This document shows, piece by piece, positions 54,901 to 62,330 of a DNA stretch of 64,000 nucleotides (position 1 is its first letter; the number at the start of each line of letters is the position of its first letter). Origin of the DNA: CAWCDJ01 sp963796675 (GTDB taxonomy: Bacteria > Acidobacteriota > Terriglobia > Bryobacterales > Bryobacteraceae); NCBI GenBank assembly GCA_963796675.1, contig CAWCMS010000013.1, forward strand, positions 310,001-374,000, given 5' to 3'. Under the pieces are notes generated by a model, which made no database searches, had not been told where the DNA came from, and saw only the letters and a list, made by a program, of their open reading frames with translations. The position numbers were made by a program, and so were the translations under genes.

Positions 54901-55308
54901 GTCGCTGCCGGGAAGCATTTCGGGGACGATTCCATACTTGGCCGGGCTGAATACCGTGGCGTGCAGGCCCATCAGGAAGACCACCAGCATCATCCCGCCG
55001 AACGAGCCCGCGTGCAGCATCGCCAGCCCCACCACCATCACGGCGATTTCGAAGATTTTGACGCCGATCAGCACGCTGCGCTTGCTCACGCGGTCCGCCA
55101 GGTGCCCGGACCAGCCGGAAAACAGCAGCGCGGGCACCGTGAACACGGCGGGTACCAGCGGCACCCAGGCGCCGCCCTTTACGCTGCCCGCGTGCAGGGC
55201 CACGATCGTCTGGTAGACGCTGTCGTTGAAGGCGCCCAGGAACTGCGTCCAGAGAAACGCTTGAAAGCCGCCGTTCTTGAGAATCTCGCTATATCCGCTG
55301 CGGGCCAT
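51973..55308 (-). CDS. aas: LplT-Aas fusion: lysophospholipid transporter / acyltransferase / acyl-ACP synthetase
   Basis: 1111-aa three-part inner-membrane protein for lysophospholipid recycling. Residues 1-400: MFS domain of LplT type (GAFNDSVYQTIVALH, DRVSKRSVLIG), flipping lysophospholipid inward. Residues 410-600: PlsC acyltransferase with the NHLSQVDGF (HX4D) active site and the IFAEGAISRTGNL (P/EGxxS-type) binding motif. Residues 610-1111: AMP-forming acyl-ACP synthetase with CFSSGSTGVPKGVMLSH (P-loop), EGYGATEMSP, YITGDIAAID and a C-terminal GKLDLRAL lysine. E. coli keeps lplT and aas as two genes; here all three modules are one chain. Start ATG 55308 has AAGG upstream. Confidence 0.92.
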   Translation of the reverse strand: MARSGYSEILKNGGFQAFLWTQFLGAFNDSVYQTIVALHAGSVKGGAWVPLVPAVFTVPALLFSGWSGHLADRVSKRSVLIGVKIFEIAVMVVGLAMLHAGSFGGMMLVVFLMGLHATVFSPAKYGIVPEMLPGSDLSRGNALLEMSTFVAIVLGIAGGGLLFAVWRGVAWRIGIVTLAVSVAGFLCSQWIARVPPSGAKQAFPANPFGDIAASTRHLLRDRALWLAVLGVCYFWFAGVLLKTDLQFFGLEVLKASDRGVSLLWGFLAVGIGVGNLLAGRLSGDKVELGLVPLGAGFMGLFAIAACFAGRSAIWAAAAVGLMALSSGLFVVPLYAYVQQRSDRQEKGRVLATNNFLQTFGMLLAAGLMLALHTELHVGASAILAGFGILSIALAVYIVLVVPEYSVRFGLWLATHTVFRIRIVGQENVPVRGAALLVANHLSQVDGFLMAACVQRFIRFLVWKPYYEKPLFHHFLRLAKAIPVGPGREALHAVRAARRELAEGHVVCIFAEGAISRTGNLLPFQHGLEHISRGLDVPIIPVHLDGVWGSIFSFERGRFLWKWPRRIPYPVTVSFGAPMPAGSSAHQVREAIRELGAEAAEQRKKREGTLDRRLIRTARRHWNHLAIADSTGRELTYGRLLTAGLLVARQLPEERMIGVVLPASAGAAVANVAITLAGGVPVNLNFTAGRDAMASAMAQCGIRTIVTTRRLAAQVEGLEASVVFIEELLARPGTMAKLLALLAARFAPSRARHTPDSLATVCFSSGSTGVPKGVMLSHHNVIANIEAMAQAFRIDPEGRLASALPYFHSFGFTVTLWFPLAVGWSVVYHPNPLDAKAMGELAAKYRPTMLLSTPTFCSAYVRKCEASQFASLRCVLVGSEKLREPVARAFEEKFGVALLEGYGATEMSPVIAVNAPDFEDQKGSKAGTVGQPLPGVAARAVDPETFEPLPPDTEGLLLVKGPNRMMGYLGQPERTAEVLRDGWYITGDIAAIDSDGFLRITDRLSRFSKIAGEMVPHVKVEEAMAAVLDGAACAVTAIPDEQRGERLAALYVAPGVEPSELWQRLAATDLPRLWLPKRENLYPVESLPQLGTGKLDLRALQEMARRLSQVTV

Positions 55309-55398
55309 ACCTTAACTAATGCAAAACGAATGCCGTCCGTAAGTATCTGAGAATCAATGGCTCCGGCACAAGCTGGCTTTCGGATATGTACAGAAAAT

Positions 55399-55426
55399 GT
55401 ATGGCTGCCATACAATCTGTGTATGG
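55399..55426 (+). promoter_or_regulatory. GTATGG inverted repeat overlapping the sigma-54-activator promoter
   Basis: GTATGG (55399-55404) and CCATAC (55408-55413) form a perfect dyad with a 3-bp centre; a third GTATGG lies at 55421-55426 over the start codon. TACAAT (55411-55416), a good -10, overlaps the dyad and is six bases from the ATG at 55423. It could be an autoregulatory operator. Confidence 0.45.
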
Positions 55427-56955
55427 TCTTCCTGACCGACGCCCTCCGCAGCCTGCTCGAGAGCGTCTCCTCGCTCAGCTACGCCAACCCTTTCCTGCCC
55501 GAACGCGTCACCCACGAGCGCGCCGTGCTGGGCGACGAATTCGTGGAAGGCGAACCGGTCTGGAGCTATCGCCTGGAACAGCCTGGACCGCGCGAAAATG
55601 TGTGGCGCATCTACCGCAAGCTGGAGCCGCTGGCAGAAGATCTCCGCGGCCGCCTCAGCCGCGGCGCACGGCCGCGCGAGCATGACCTCGTACTTTACGA
55701 AGACGCCATCCTTCACCTGCTCTATACGCGCTACTACCAGAACTTCTACGATGCCGCCTTCGGCTTCGCCGCCGACTCCGCCACGCGCTGGCGCTTCTTT
55801 GCCGGCTACCGCGCCGATTGGCGGCATTTCTTCGAAATCGACGGCGTCCGCCTGCCCACCGGCCACGACCCGCGCCACACCTTTGCCTGCTTCCGCCAGA
55901 TCCAGCGCGCCTTCGAATTTGTCTTCCGCGACATCATCGGCAGCTCGTTGCCCGCCGCCAATTTGCGAGCCGGCATCTGGCAATCGATCTTCACGCACGA
56001 CATGCGCCGCTACCGCCGCACACTCTACGCGCGCATGGGCGAATTCGCCACCCTGATCACCGGCCCCTCCGGCACCGGCAAGGAACTGGCCGCCCGCGCC
56101 ATCGCGGCCTCGCGCTACGCGGCCTTCGACGACGGCCGGCTCTCGTTCGCCGGCGAAGATGACGAAGCGTTCTTCCCGATTAACATTTCGGCGCTCTCGC
56201 CGACGCTGGTCGAGTCCGAACTCTTCGGCCATCGCCGCGGCGCCTTCACCGGAGCGGTGGCCGGACGCAAAGGGTGGCTGGATACCTGCCCCGAATCGGG
56301 CTCCGTGTTCCTCGACGAACTGGGCGATCTCGACCTCGCCATTCAGGTGAAACTGCTGCGCGTCATCGAGACCCGCACCTTCCACGCCGTGGGTGAAACC
56401 GCCGCGCGACAGTTCCGCGGCAAGCTGATCACCGCCACTAACCGCGACCTCCCGGAACTCATGCGTCGTGGCCAGTTCCGCGAGGACCTCTACTACCGCC
56501 TCTGCTCCGACCAGGTCGCCACGCCCTCTCTCGCCGAGCAGCTTACCGACTCTCCGGGCGTCCTTCGCGAGCTGGTCTTTTATATGTCGCGGCGCGTCGC
56601 CGGCCCGGAAGCCGAAGCGCTGGCCGACGAAGTAATGGGCTGGATCGAAGGCCGCCTCAGCCCCGGCTACCACTGGCCGGGCAACTATCGCGAGCTCGAA
56701 CAGTGCGTAAAGAATGTGCTGATCCGCCGCAACTACCGGCCATCGCAGGCCGCGCCGCAGGACCCGATCGACGCCTTCGCCGAGGACGTCCGCGCCGGGA
56801 AGCTGACCGCCGAGGAGTTGCTCGGCCGCTACATCACCATCGCTTACCACCGCCTGGGTAATTACGAGGAAACCGCGCGCCGCCTCGGACTCGATCGGCG
56901 CACCGTGAAGGCCAAGGTCAATGCCGATCTACTGACACGGCTGCGCGCCGGATAG
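55423..56955 (+). CDS. sigma-54-dependent transcriptional activator
   Basis: 510-aa bacterial enhancer-binding protein. The N-terminal 215 residues (DLVLYEDAILHLLYTRYYQ, WRFFAGYRADWRHFFEIDG, FRQIQRAFEFVFRDIIG) are not a response-regulator receiver, GAF or PAS that I recognise and are probably a sensory domain. The AAA+ core is intact: Walker A ITGPSGTGKE, the sigma-54-contact loop ELFGHRRGAFTGAVAG, Walker B SVFLDELGDLD, the sensor regions LITATNRDLPEL and FREDLYYRL, and WPGNYRELEQCVKNVLIR. A Fis-type helix-turn-helix ends the protein (NYEETARRLGLDRRTVKAKV). It should turn on RpoN-dependent promoters in response to an unknown signal. The 3' end overlaps the convergent gene by 27 bp. Confidence 0.9.
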   Translation: MVFLTDALRSLLESVSSLSYANPFLPERVTHERAVLGDEFVEGEPVWSYRLEQPGPRENVWRIYRKLEPLAEDLRGRLSRGARPREHDLVLYEDAILHLLYTRYYQNFYDAAFGFAADSATRWRFFAGYRADWRHFFEIDGVRLPTGHDPRHTFACFRQIQRAFEFVFRDIIGSSLPAANLRAGIWQSIFTHDMRRYRRTLYARMGEFATLITGPSGTGKELAARAIAASRYAAFDDGRLSFAGEDDEAFFPINISALSPTLVESELFGHRRGAFTGAVAGRKGWLDTCPESGSVFLDELGDLDLAIQVKLLRVIETRTFHAVGETAARQFRGKLITATNRDLPELMRRGQFREDLYYRLCSDQVATPSLAEQLTDSPGVLRELVFYMSRRVAGPEAEALADEVMGWIEGRLSPGYHWPGNYRELEQCVKNVLIRRNYRPSQAAPQDPIDAFAEDVRAGKLTAEELLGRYITIAYHRLGNYEETARRLGLDRRTVKAKVNADLLTRLRAG

Positions 56956-58062
56956 CCGCCGCACGGCCGACTTCGCGAACTGTGCGGGCAGTTGCCACGG
57001 GCTATCGAGCTCGAACGCATACTGCAGGTGTCGCGCGAACTCCGGGCCATTCGCCGCCGGCGATGCGCCGCCTAGCGATCGCCGCCATCGCGCGTAGAGC
57101 GAGAGCAGGTCCTGCCAGGCCGTGCGCGGAGCGGCCGGCATACACTCGCGCGCGAACTCCGCTTGCGTCGCCGTGCTGACCGGAGCGCGCTCCAGATCTT
57201 CGAGCACCCAGGCTGGGATTTCCGCGGCGAAACGCTCGCGCAGCAGCGCCAAAGAATGCCGCAGGTACGGCACGATGTCCCACCGTACGGCCGCCGCTGT
57301 CAGCTTTTTCCAATCCACTACGCGGCCGCTGCGCAGTAGTAACACGGCGTCGGCGATCCAACGCACGGGCGGCACCGGGCTCCAGACAATCCCGTGCGTG
57401 CAGATCTGCAGCAATTGCCCCGTGGCGCCACAGGTCTCGGCCTCGAGGCCGCCGAACTCGAAGGCCTCCGTATCCTCCCAGAAGAGAGCATCGGCGCTTT
57501 CGTGACAGCACAAATGGAGCACGTGCCAGTGCAAGTCGACGAAGCCGCCTCCGCGCAGCTCGAAATCCATGGCGTGGCGGAAGCGCAGGAATCCGTCCGA
57601 TATCTCACGCGGCCGGAAGTAGAGCGATTTCGCGCCGCGCTCCTCCACATGCCGGAAGACCGCCGGCGCGAATTTCGCCGGTACTACCAGATCGATATCG
57701 CGCATCGGCCGGCACCCCGAGTCAGGATAGACCAGCGAAGCCAATGCCGCGCCCTTCAGGAGCATCACCGGGATATCGCGAGCGGCCAACGCCTCGATCA
57801 GCGGACGCACGCGATGAAACAGCACCTGGTTTTCCGACCACGCCCGCCGGTGGATGCCCTTCAGACGGTTCCACTCCGGCCCGCCGTGCCCCTGCGCGGT
57901 TAGATTTCGATAGACCAGCGGAAGCAGGCGGTAGGAGCCTTCGTCCGGACGGTCGAGTTTGTAGCGCCGCTCCCATTCCGCCCACGATTGCGCCGCCGAA
58001 TCCCCCTGGCCGAGCGCCGCCTCGAGCAGCAGCAACTGCCCCTCGTCCGGCAGCCCGATCAT
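56929..58062 (-). CDS. NTP_transf_5-type nucleotidyltransferase family protein
   Basis: 377 aa of the uncharacterised nucleotidyltransferase family (NTP_transf_5-like). The core is visible at about 90-150: IPVMLLKGAALASLVYPDSG and RPMRDIDLVVPAKFAPAV (the D-x-D metal pair of the polymerase-beta fold), then FELRGGGFVDLHWHVLHLCC, with the third acidic residue expected in VDLHW. The rest is helical. Such proteins occur beside PqqD-like and HprK-like kinases, including lasso-peptide tailoring loci and exopolysaccharide loci. Here it is the last of five overlapping genes (ATGA with the GT2 upstream). Substrate unknown. Confidence 0.82.
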   Translation of the reverse strand: MIGLPDEGQLLLLEAALGQGDSAAQSWAEWERRYKLDRPDEGSYRLLPLVYRNLTAQGHGGPEWNRLKGIHRRAWSENQVLFHRVRPLIEALAARDIPVMLLKGAALASLVYPDSGCRPMRDIDLVVPAKFAPAVFRHVEERGAKSLYFRPREISDGFLRFRHAMDFELRGGGFVDLHWHVLHLCCHESADALFWEDTEAFEFGGLEAETCGATGQLLQICTHGIVWSPVPPVRWIADAVLLLRSGRVVDWKKLTAAAVRWDIVPYLRHSLALLRERFAAEIPAWVLEDLERAPVSTATQAEFARECMPAAPRTAWQDLLSLYARWRRSLGGASPAANGPEFARHLQYAFELDSPWQLPAQFAKSAVRRLSGAQPCQ

Positions 58063-58709
58063 GCCGTTCCGCGGCGGCGTGCCAGCGCGGCCCGCACGAC
58101 TTCGGCATAATCCACGCGCCCCGCACGCTCGCGGATTCCGGTATTGGTAGTGTGGATGCGCCGCCGCAGGACCACCTCCGGAAGCATCTCACTGCGCAGC
58201 CCGAGTTCGCGGGCGCGTGCAAACCAATCGATAAATTCGCCCAGCCGCAGGTCGGTGCGCAGCGGCCCTACACGATGGAAGGCCTCCGTGCGGATCAGCA
58301 TCGCACCTGCCACCGCGCCGGCCATCACCCGGCCCTCCGCTTCGTCACGAAACTCCACGGCCTGGCCGAGTACGTAATCGAGCGAAGCATCGGACTGGAG
58401 CCGCTCCATCTGACGCGCGAGTTTGCCCGCCGTCCACAGGTCATCGGCATCGAGAAATGCCAGGTACGGGCCGCGAGCCTCTTCGATTCCGCGATTGCGC
58501 GCGGCACCCGCGCCGGCGTGCGCGCCCGCTACCAGCCTGACCGCCGGGGCATTCGACCGCGCCACCGCCTCTGTATCGTCCTCCGAACCATCGTCCACCA
58601 CGATGATTTCGATCGGCCGGTAGTCCTGCGCGAGGATGCTCTCGATCGCCGCGCCCAGATAGCGGCCCGCGTTGTAGGCCGGGACCACCACGCTGACCAG
58701 CGCGCTCAT
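58059..58709 (-). CDS. family 2 glycosyltransferase (second copy)
   Basis: 216 aa, GT-A fold inverting glycosyltransferase. SVVVPAYNAGRYLGAAIESIL at the start, IIVVDDGSEDDTEAV, the DxD-type AFLDADDLW, and LRTDLRLGEFIDWFARARELG toward the C-terminus. It is shorter than many GT2s but complete through the catalytic domain; no membrane segment. Start ATG 58709 overlaps the previous gene's stop by four bases. Its resemblance to the next gene (same length class and motifs) suggests duplication within the operon. Confidence 0.88.
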   Translation of the reverse strand: MSALVSVVVPAYNAGRYLGAAIESILAQDYRPIEIIVVDDGSEDDTEAVARSNAPAVRLVAGAHAGAGAARNRGIEEARGPYLAFLDADDLWTAGKLARQMERLQSDASLDYVLGQAVEFRDEAEGRVMAGAVAGAMLIRTEAFHRVGPLRTDLRLGEFIDWFARARELGLRSEMLPEVVLRRRIHTTNTGIRERAGRVDYAEVVRAALARRRGTA

Positions 58710-59446
58710 TCGGGCCTCTTCGGATCGTCGAAGCTCGACCACGCGGCTAGTTCTTTCGCCACGCCGCCAGCTTTACGCCGCCGCTCCAGACTCTTGCGGA
58801 TCACCGCCGCCAGTTCCAGTTTCTCGGCGCTCGCACCGCGCGTCATATTCGAATCGTGCAGCCGGTAGAGCAGCGTCACCTCGTGCATCACCGCGATTTT
58901 CAGCCCCAGTTCGCGGGCGCGGAGAAACCAATCCTGATCGTCACCCACCTTCAACGAAACGTCGAAAGGTCCGACGCGGTCGAAGGCCCGCCTCCGATAC
59001 AGTGCCGCACCCAGGTGGATGTGCGCCACGGTCTGGTCCGGCCCTTCGAAGCGGTAATCGAGCATCAGGGCGCCGGGCAGTTCCACGTAACGGATGCGGC
59101 CGCTCACCACATCGGGCTCGTCCGCCGCCAGCAGCCTCGGCACCTGCAGCGCCAGCTTGTTTTCCGGCCACTGGTCGTCGGCATCCAACGTCGCGAGGAT
59201 CCCGCCGCGCGCCTCCTGCAATCCCGTATTGCGCGCGGACGCTGCGCCGCCATTGGCCTTGCGGATGTACCGGATGGCATCGCCGAACCCGGCCGCGATC
59301 CGCGGCGTGTCATCGGTGGAGCCGTCGTCGATGACCAGGATTTCGATCGGCTCGTACTGCTGCGCCTGGATGCTGGCGATCGCTTCCGCCAGAAAGTGCC
59401 CCATGTTGTACACGGGCAGGATCACGCTGATCAACGGCCCGGTCAT
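58706..59446 (-). CDS. family 2 glycosyltransferase (first copy)
   Basis: 246-aa soluble GT2 enzyme. ISVILPVYNMGHFLAEAIASI, EILVIDDGSTDDTPRIAAGF, the metal-binding ATLDADDQW, and FDVSLKVGDDQDWFLRARELG (the ED-type catalytic region is GDDQDW here). C-terminal tail KSLERRRKAGGVAKELAAW is basic. Overlaps the HprK-like gene's stop and the second GT2's start by four bases each, so all are made from one transcript. Donor sugar and acceptor unknown. Confidence 0.88.
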   Translation of the reverse strand: MTGPLISVILPVYNMGHFLAEAIASIQAQQYEPIEILVIDDGSTDDTPRIAAGFGDAIRYIRKANGGAASARNTGLQEARGGILATLDADDQWPENKLALQVPRLLAADEPDVVSGRIRYVELPGALMLDYRFEGPDQTVAHIHLGAALYRRRAFDRVGPFDVSLKVGDDQDWFLRARELGLKIAVMHEVTLLYRLHDSNMTRGASAEKLELAAVIRKSLERRRKAGGVAKELAAWSSFDDPKRPE

Positions 59447-60483
59447 TCCGGCTCCCCCGATTCGAGCAGCTTCAGAATCGCAGCCGGAATCTGCGGCAAC
59501 TCCGTGCCCGCTTCAAGTAGATACACCGGCACACTTCGCACCAGCGCGCTCATCTTGTCGAAAGCCCGCCGTCCGCCGCCCGGCAGCTGGAACAACGTGG
59601 TCGGCGCCAACGCACGGAAGGCTTCACCCGCGCCCGCCCGCCGCAGCGTGGTGTCCCGGCGCCCGGTCACTCGCGGCACGAGAATCGCTCGCAGCGGAAA
59701 GCCGGATATCATCCGCTCCGGAGCCGTCTGATTGACGTAGATCAGCGCCTTTTCATCCGCCGCGCGGCCCGGGTTCGAAACCAGAGCGGCCAGTTGCGGA
59801 AACCGCTCCAGGTTGCTGCCTTCGACTTTGGCCGTCCCGTACAGGCTATATACAAAAGGAGGCGTGTGCCGCACCAGCACGTAATCGTCGCCGGCATAGC
59901 GCAGGGGGCCTTCCAGGCACGCCAGCGACGTGGTCGATTTCCCGGAGCCGCTCGGTCCCGCGATCAGCACGCCGCCCGATTCGAGTCCGACTGCCGCCCC
60001 GTGCACCGGCTGGTCATCCCACTCTTCCAGCCACCAGTGGAAGATCGTCCGCAGCGGAAAGCTCGATTCCCAGTAAGGCACGTTGGCGGCCTTGGCAGTC
60101 CAATAGATCGCCTCGCTGCGTTCGCGGTCGAAAAGCAGCAGCACATCCGACCCGGGCTGGTAGACCGTCCGGATGCGCTCCGTGTTGTACCCCGCAATTT
60201 CGCCGCGCACTCCGTAGCTGTCCGCATCCCATTCGGGCGGCGGCGGAGCGACACCGGTGGCCGCCGTATCAAATAGGAAGACCTTAAGCGATGGCGGTTC
60301 CGCGAGCAGGAGATCCACCGCCAGGTGCTCCAGCGCCGGAGTCAGGGTCGCTTCGAGTTCATCGCTCGCAAAGAGCAACAGCACCGTGCGGTCGCCGATT
60401 CGGTAAGCCCGCGCGGAAGCGCCGCTCGCCGCAGCCTCACAGAAACGTTCGCGGACAGCGTCAAAAAATGCCGCTGCCCCCAT
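59443..60483 (-). CDS. HprK-related kinase
   Basis: 346 aa. The C-terminal half resembles the catalytic domain of HPr kinase/phosphorylase: HGAAVGLESGGVLIAGPSGSGKSTTSLACL read over 161-190, with the P-loop at 176-184, then RYAGDDYVLVR with the acidic pair at 199-200. The classical HprK N-domain is missing, replaced by about 150 residues of its own (RAYRIGDRTVLLLFAS, AIYWTAKAANVPYWESSFP). This is the HprK-related-kinase type found with PqqD-like proteins; a lasso-peptide kinase (the PadeK type) belongs to the same broad family. It is not the catabolite-repression enzyme: no ptsH nearby. Start 60483 shares a TGATG overlap with the PqqD stop. Confidence 0.82.
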   Translation of the reverse strand: MGAAAFFDAVRERFCEAAASGASARAYRIGDRTVLLLFASDELEATLTPALEHLAVDLLLAEPPSLKVFLFDTAATGVAPPPPEWDADSYGVRGEIAGYNTERIRTVYQPGSDVLLLFDRERSEAIYWTAKAANVPYWESSFPLRTIFHWWLEEWDDQPVHGAAVGLESGGVLIAGPSGSGKSTTSLACLEGPLRYAGDDYVLVRHTPPFVYSLYGTAKVEGSNLERFPQLAALVSNPGRAADEKALIYVNQTAPERMISGFPLRAILVPRVTGRRDTTLRRAGAGEAFRALAPTTLFQLPGGGRRAFDKMSALVRSVPVYLLEAGTELPQIPAAILKLLESGEPE

Positions 60484-60887
60484 CAGTTCCCGGCAGGTGG
60501 TTGGTAGGACGGCCATCCTGCCTCGTTCACATCGTGGATGGGGTCAAGCAGGAAGAGGTCCTGCATATCTTTGTAGATCGAGATGGCGGGCCGAGCCAGT
60601 TCTTCGCGCGGAGGCAGGTCGGAGGCGCCATGCTTCTCACCGCCGGGCACGATCAAGCCTTCCTCGATCAGGACCTGCCAGAAGGCGAGGACTTCGTCGC
60701 CATCGGAGGCATGTGCGGCCACTTCCTCGGGAGAATACCCCGCTTCCATCAGCCGCCAAATGGTTGCCCCGCCCTGCGTCACGCTATAGTAAACACCCGT
60801 GCCCAGATGAATCAGAATCAGTTCCTCATCGAAGCACTGCCAGACGATATCTGGGCTGGAGACCGTGTAGGTGATCTCGGGGCGCAT
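60483..60887 (-). CDS. PqqD family (RiPP recognition-element-like) protein
   Basis: 134 aa. The PqqD fold covers residues 8-85: VWQCFDEELILIHLGTGVYYSV (three-stranded sheet, read over 15-36), GATIWRLMEAGYSPEEVAAH (helix-turn-helix), and VLAFWQVLIEEGLIV. A tail of 45 residues rich in P and charged groups is extra. PqqD-like domains bind leader peptides for modifying enzymes, or act as chaperone-like adaptors. First gene of the five-gene overlapped operon; 52 bp downstream of ridA, so it may also be transcribed with ridA/trxB. No short precursor peptide is visible next to it. Confidence 0.85.
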   Translation of the reverse strand: MRPEITYTVSSPDIVWQCFDEELILIHLGTGVYYSVTQGGATIWRLMEAGYSPEEVAAHASDGDEVLAFWQVLIEEGLIVPGGEKHGASDLPPREELARPAISIYKDMQDLFLLDPIHDVNEAGWPSYQPPAGN

Positions 60888-60939
60888 TGACGCAATCAGG
60901 TCCTTTAGTAATCAATATTACACTACGCCGCGCCGGAAT

Positions 60940-61326
60940 CTATGCAGGCTTGTAGGCCATGGCGTCGATTTCGATCTTCGCCTCTTTAAGGGGAAGCGAC
61001 GCCACGATGATCGTGGTGCGGGCAGGCTTAGCGGACCCGAAAAACTCTGAGTAGATCTCGTTCATCGGCTTGAAATCGTCCGCGTTGGTCAGGTAGACAC
61101 CGCAGCGCACGACGTCCGCCAGGGACGAACCGCAGCCTTCCAGGATGTTCTTGATGTTATTGAGGACCTGCCGGGTTTCCGACTGGATGTCGCCCAACTT
61201 GGTCTCATTCGTAATCGGGTCCACCGCGATCTGGCCCGACACGAAAATATAATCGCCGGCGCGAACGGCCGGGGAATAAGGACCGCGCGGAGCGGGGGCT
61301 CCAGGGGGTGAGATGCGCTCGATCAT
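60940..61326 (-). CDS. ridA: RidA family imine/enamine deaminase
   Basis: 128-aa member of the RidA/YjgF/UK114 family, which hydrolyses reactive 2-aminoacrylate-type enamines formed by PLP enzymes. Complete trimer-forming fold: APAPRGPYSPAVRAGDYIFVSGQIAVDP read over 10-37, and the substrate-binding Arg in KPARTTIIVASLPLKEAKIEIDAMA (read over 101-125), with the C-terminal Glu. Placed 3 bp after trxB, so it is very likely co-transcribed. Confidence 0.93.
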   Translation of the reverse strand: MIERISPPGAPAPRGPYSPAVRAGDYIFVSGQIAVDPITNETKLGDIQSETRQVLNNIKNILEGCGSSLADVVRCGVYLTNADDFKPMNEIYSEFFGSAKPARTTIIVASLPLKEAKIEIDAMAYKPA

Positions 61327-61329
61327 GAG

Positions 61330-62253
61330 TTAATGTCCTTCCGCTTCGAGAAATCGCTCCGCTTCGATGGCCGCCATACAGCCGGCGCCGGAGGCGGTGA
61401 TCGCCTGGCGGTACACGCGGTCCTGCACGTCGCCCGCGTGAAACACGCCCGGAATGTTGGTGCGGGCTCCGCCCTTCGAAAGAATGTAGCCGTCCGGGTC
61501 GGTTTCGAGTTGGCCCTTGAACACCTTCGTATTGGGAATGTGCCCGATCGCCAGGAACAGCCCGTCCACTTCCTGCACCCAGATCTCGCCGGTCTTCAGA
61601 TCGTGCAGCCGCACCGAAGTCACCAGTTGCTTCGAAACGTCGAACACCTCTTCCACCACGGTGTTCGTCAGCATGGTGACCTTGGGGTTGTGCTTAGCGC
61701 GGTCCAGCATGATCTTGGAGGCGCGAAACTCGTCCCGCCGGTGTACCAGGGTGACGTCGCGGCCGAAGCGGGTCAGGAAGTTGGCCTCTTCCATGGCCGA
61801 ATCGCCGCCGCCCACCACCATGATCCTTCGATCGCGATAAAAGAAGCCGTCGCAGGTGGCGCACGAACTCACGCCATGTCCGATCAGCGCCTGCTCGGAC
61901 CGCAGCCCCAGCCAGCGAGCCGACGCGCCGGAGGCGACGATCACCGTCCGCGTCTCCATCCACTCGCCTTCCACATTGATGCGGAACGGCCGCGCGGAAA
62001 AGTCCGTGTCGATCACCGCGCCGTGGAGAAACTCAGCGCCGAAATTCTGCGCCTGCTTCTTCATGTGTTCCACCAGGTCCGGCCCGTTGATGCCCTCCGG
62101 GAACCCGGGGAAATTCTCCACCAAAGTGGTGAGGGAAAGCTGGCCCCCCGCCTCATGCCCGCTGATCACCAGGGGCTTGAGGTTTGCGCGGGCGGTGTAA
62201 ATAGCTGCAGTGTTTCCGGCGCAGCCGGAACCGATGATCACGACGTTGCGCAT
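61330..62253 (-). CDS. trxB: thioredoxin-disulfide reductase
   Basis: 307-aa low-molecular-weight thioredoxin reductase, NADPH-dependent flavoprotein. FAD-binding VVIIGSGCAGNTAAIY (Cys replaces the usual Pro in GSGPAG), ENFPGFPEGINGPDL, the redox pair Cys131/Cys134 in SSCATCDGFFYRD, NADPH-binding VVGGGDSAMEEANFL, and the closing NIPGVFHAGDVQDRVYRQAITASGAGC read over 268-294. Length and motifs normal apart from the Cys noted. Divergent from the metallopeptidase-like gene; downstream ridA. Confidence 0.95.
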   Translation of the reverse strand: MRNVVIIGSGCAGNTAAIYTARANLKPLVISGHEAGGQLSLTTLVENFPGFPEGINGPDLVEHMKKQAQNFGAEFLHGAVIDTDFSARPFRINVEGEWMETRTVIVASGASARWLGLRSEQALIGHGVSSCATCDGFFYRDRRIMVVGGGDSAMEEANFLTRFGRDVTLVHRRDEFRASKIMLDRAKHNPKVTMLTNTVVEEVFDVSKQLVTSVRLHDLKTGEIWVQEVDGLFLAIGHIPNTKVFKGQLETDPDGYILSKGGARTNIPGVFHAGDVQDRVYRQAITASGAGCMAAIEAERFLEAEGH

Positions 62254-62291
62254 GTGGCGGTAGAAGTACAGGTTAACATAGAGAATTTCGA

Positions 62292-62297
62292 TATAAT
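62292..62297 (+). promoter_or_regulatory. -10 box upstream of the HExxH gene
   Basis: A perfect TATAAT at 62292-62297 precedes a GGAGGGGAAG purine run (62307-62316) and the ATG at 62331. The purine run is about 14 bases from the ATG, rather far for a ribosome-binding site. Confidence 0.4.
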
Positions 62298-62330
62298 GGC
62301 TGCTCCGGAGGGGAAGCCCGGACCTGTTTT

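Noticed and set aside
59443..60483. Catabolite-repression HPr kinase/phosphorylase (hprK)
   Set aside because: The typical N-domain is missing and there is no ptsH or PTS gene nearby; the PqqD partner points to the related-kinase family.
56929..60887. Lasso-peptide biosynthetic cluster
   Set aside because: No B2 protease, asparagine-synthetase-like cyclase or precursor is present, so only a PqqD/HprK-like modification operon is claimed.
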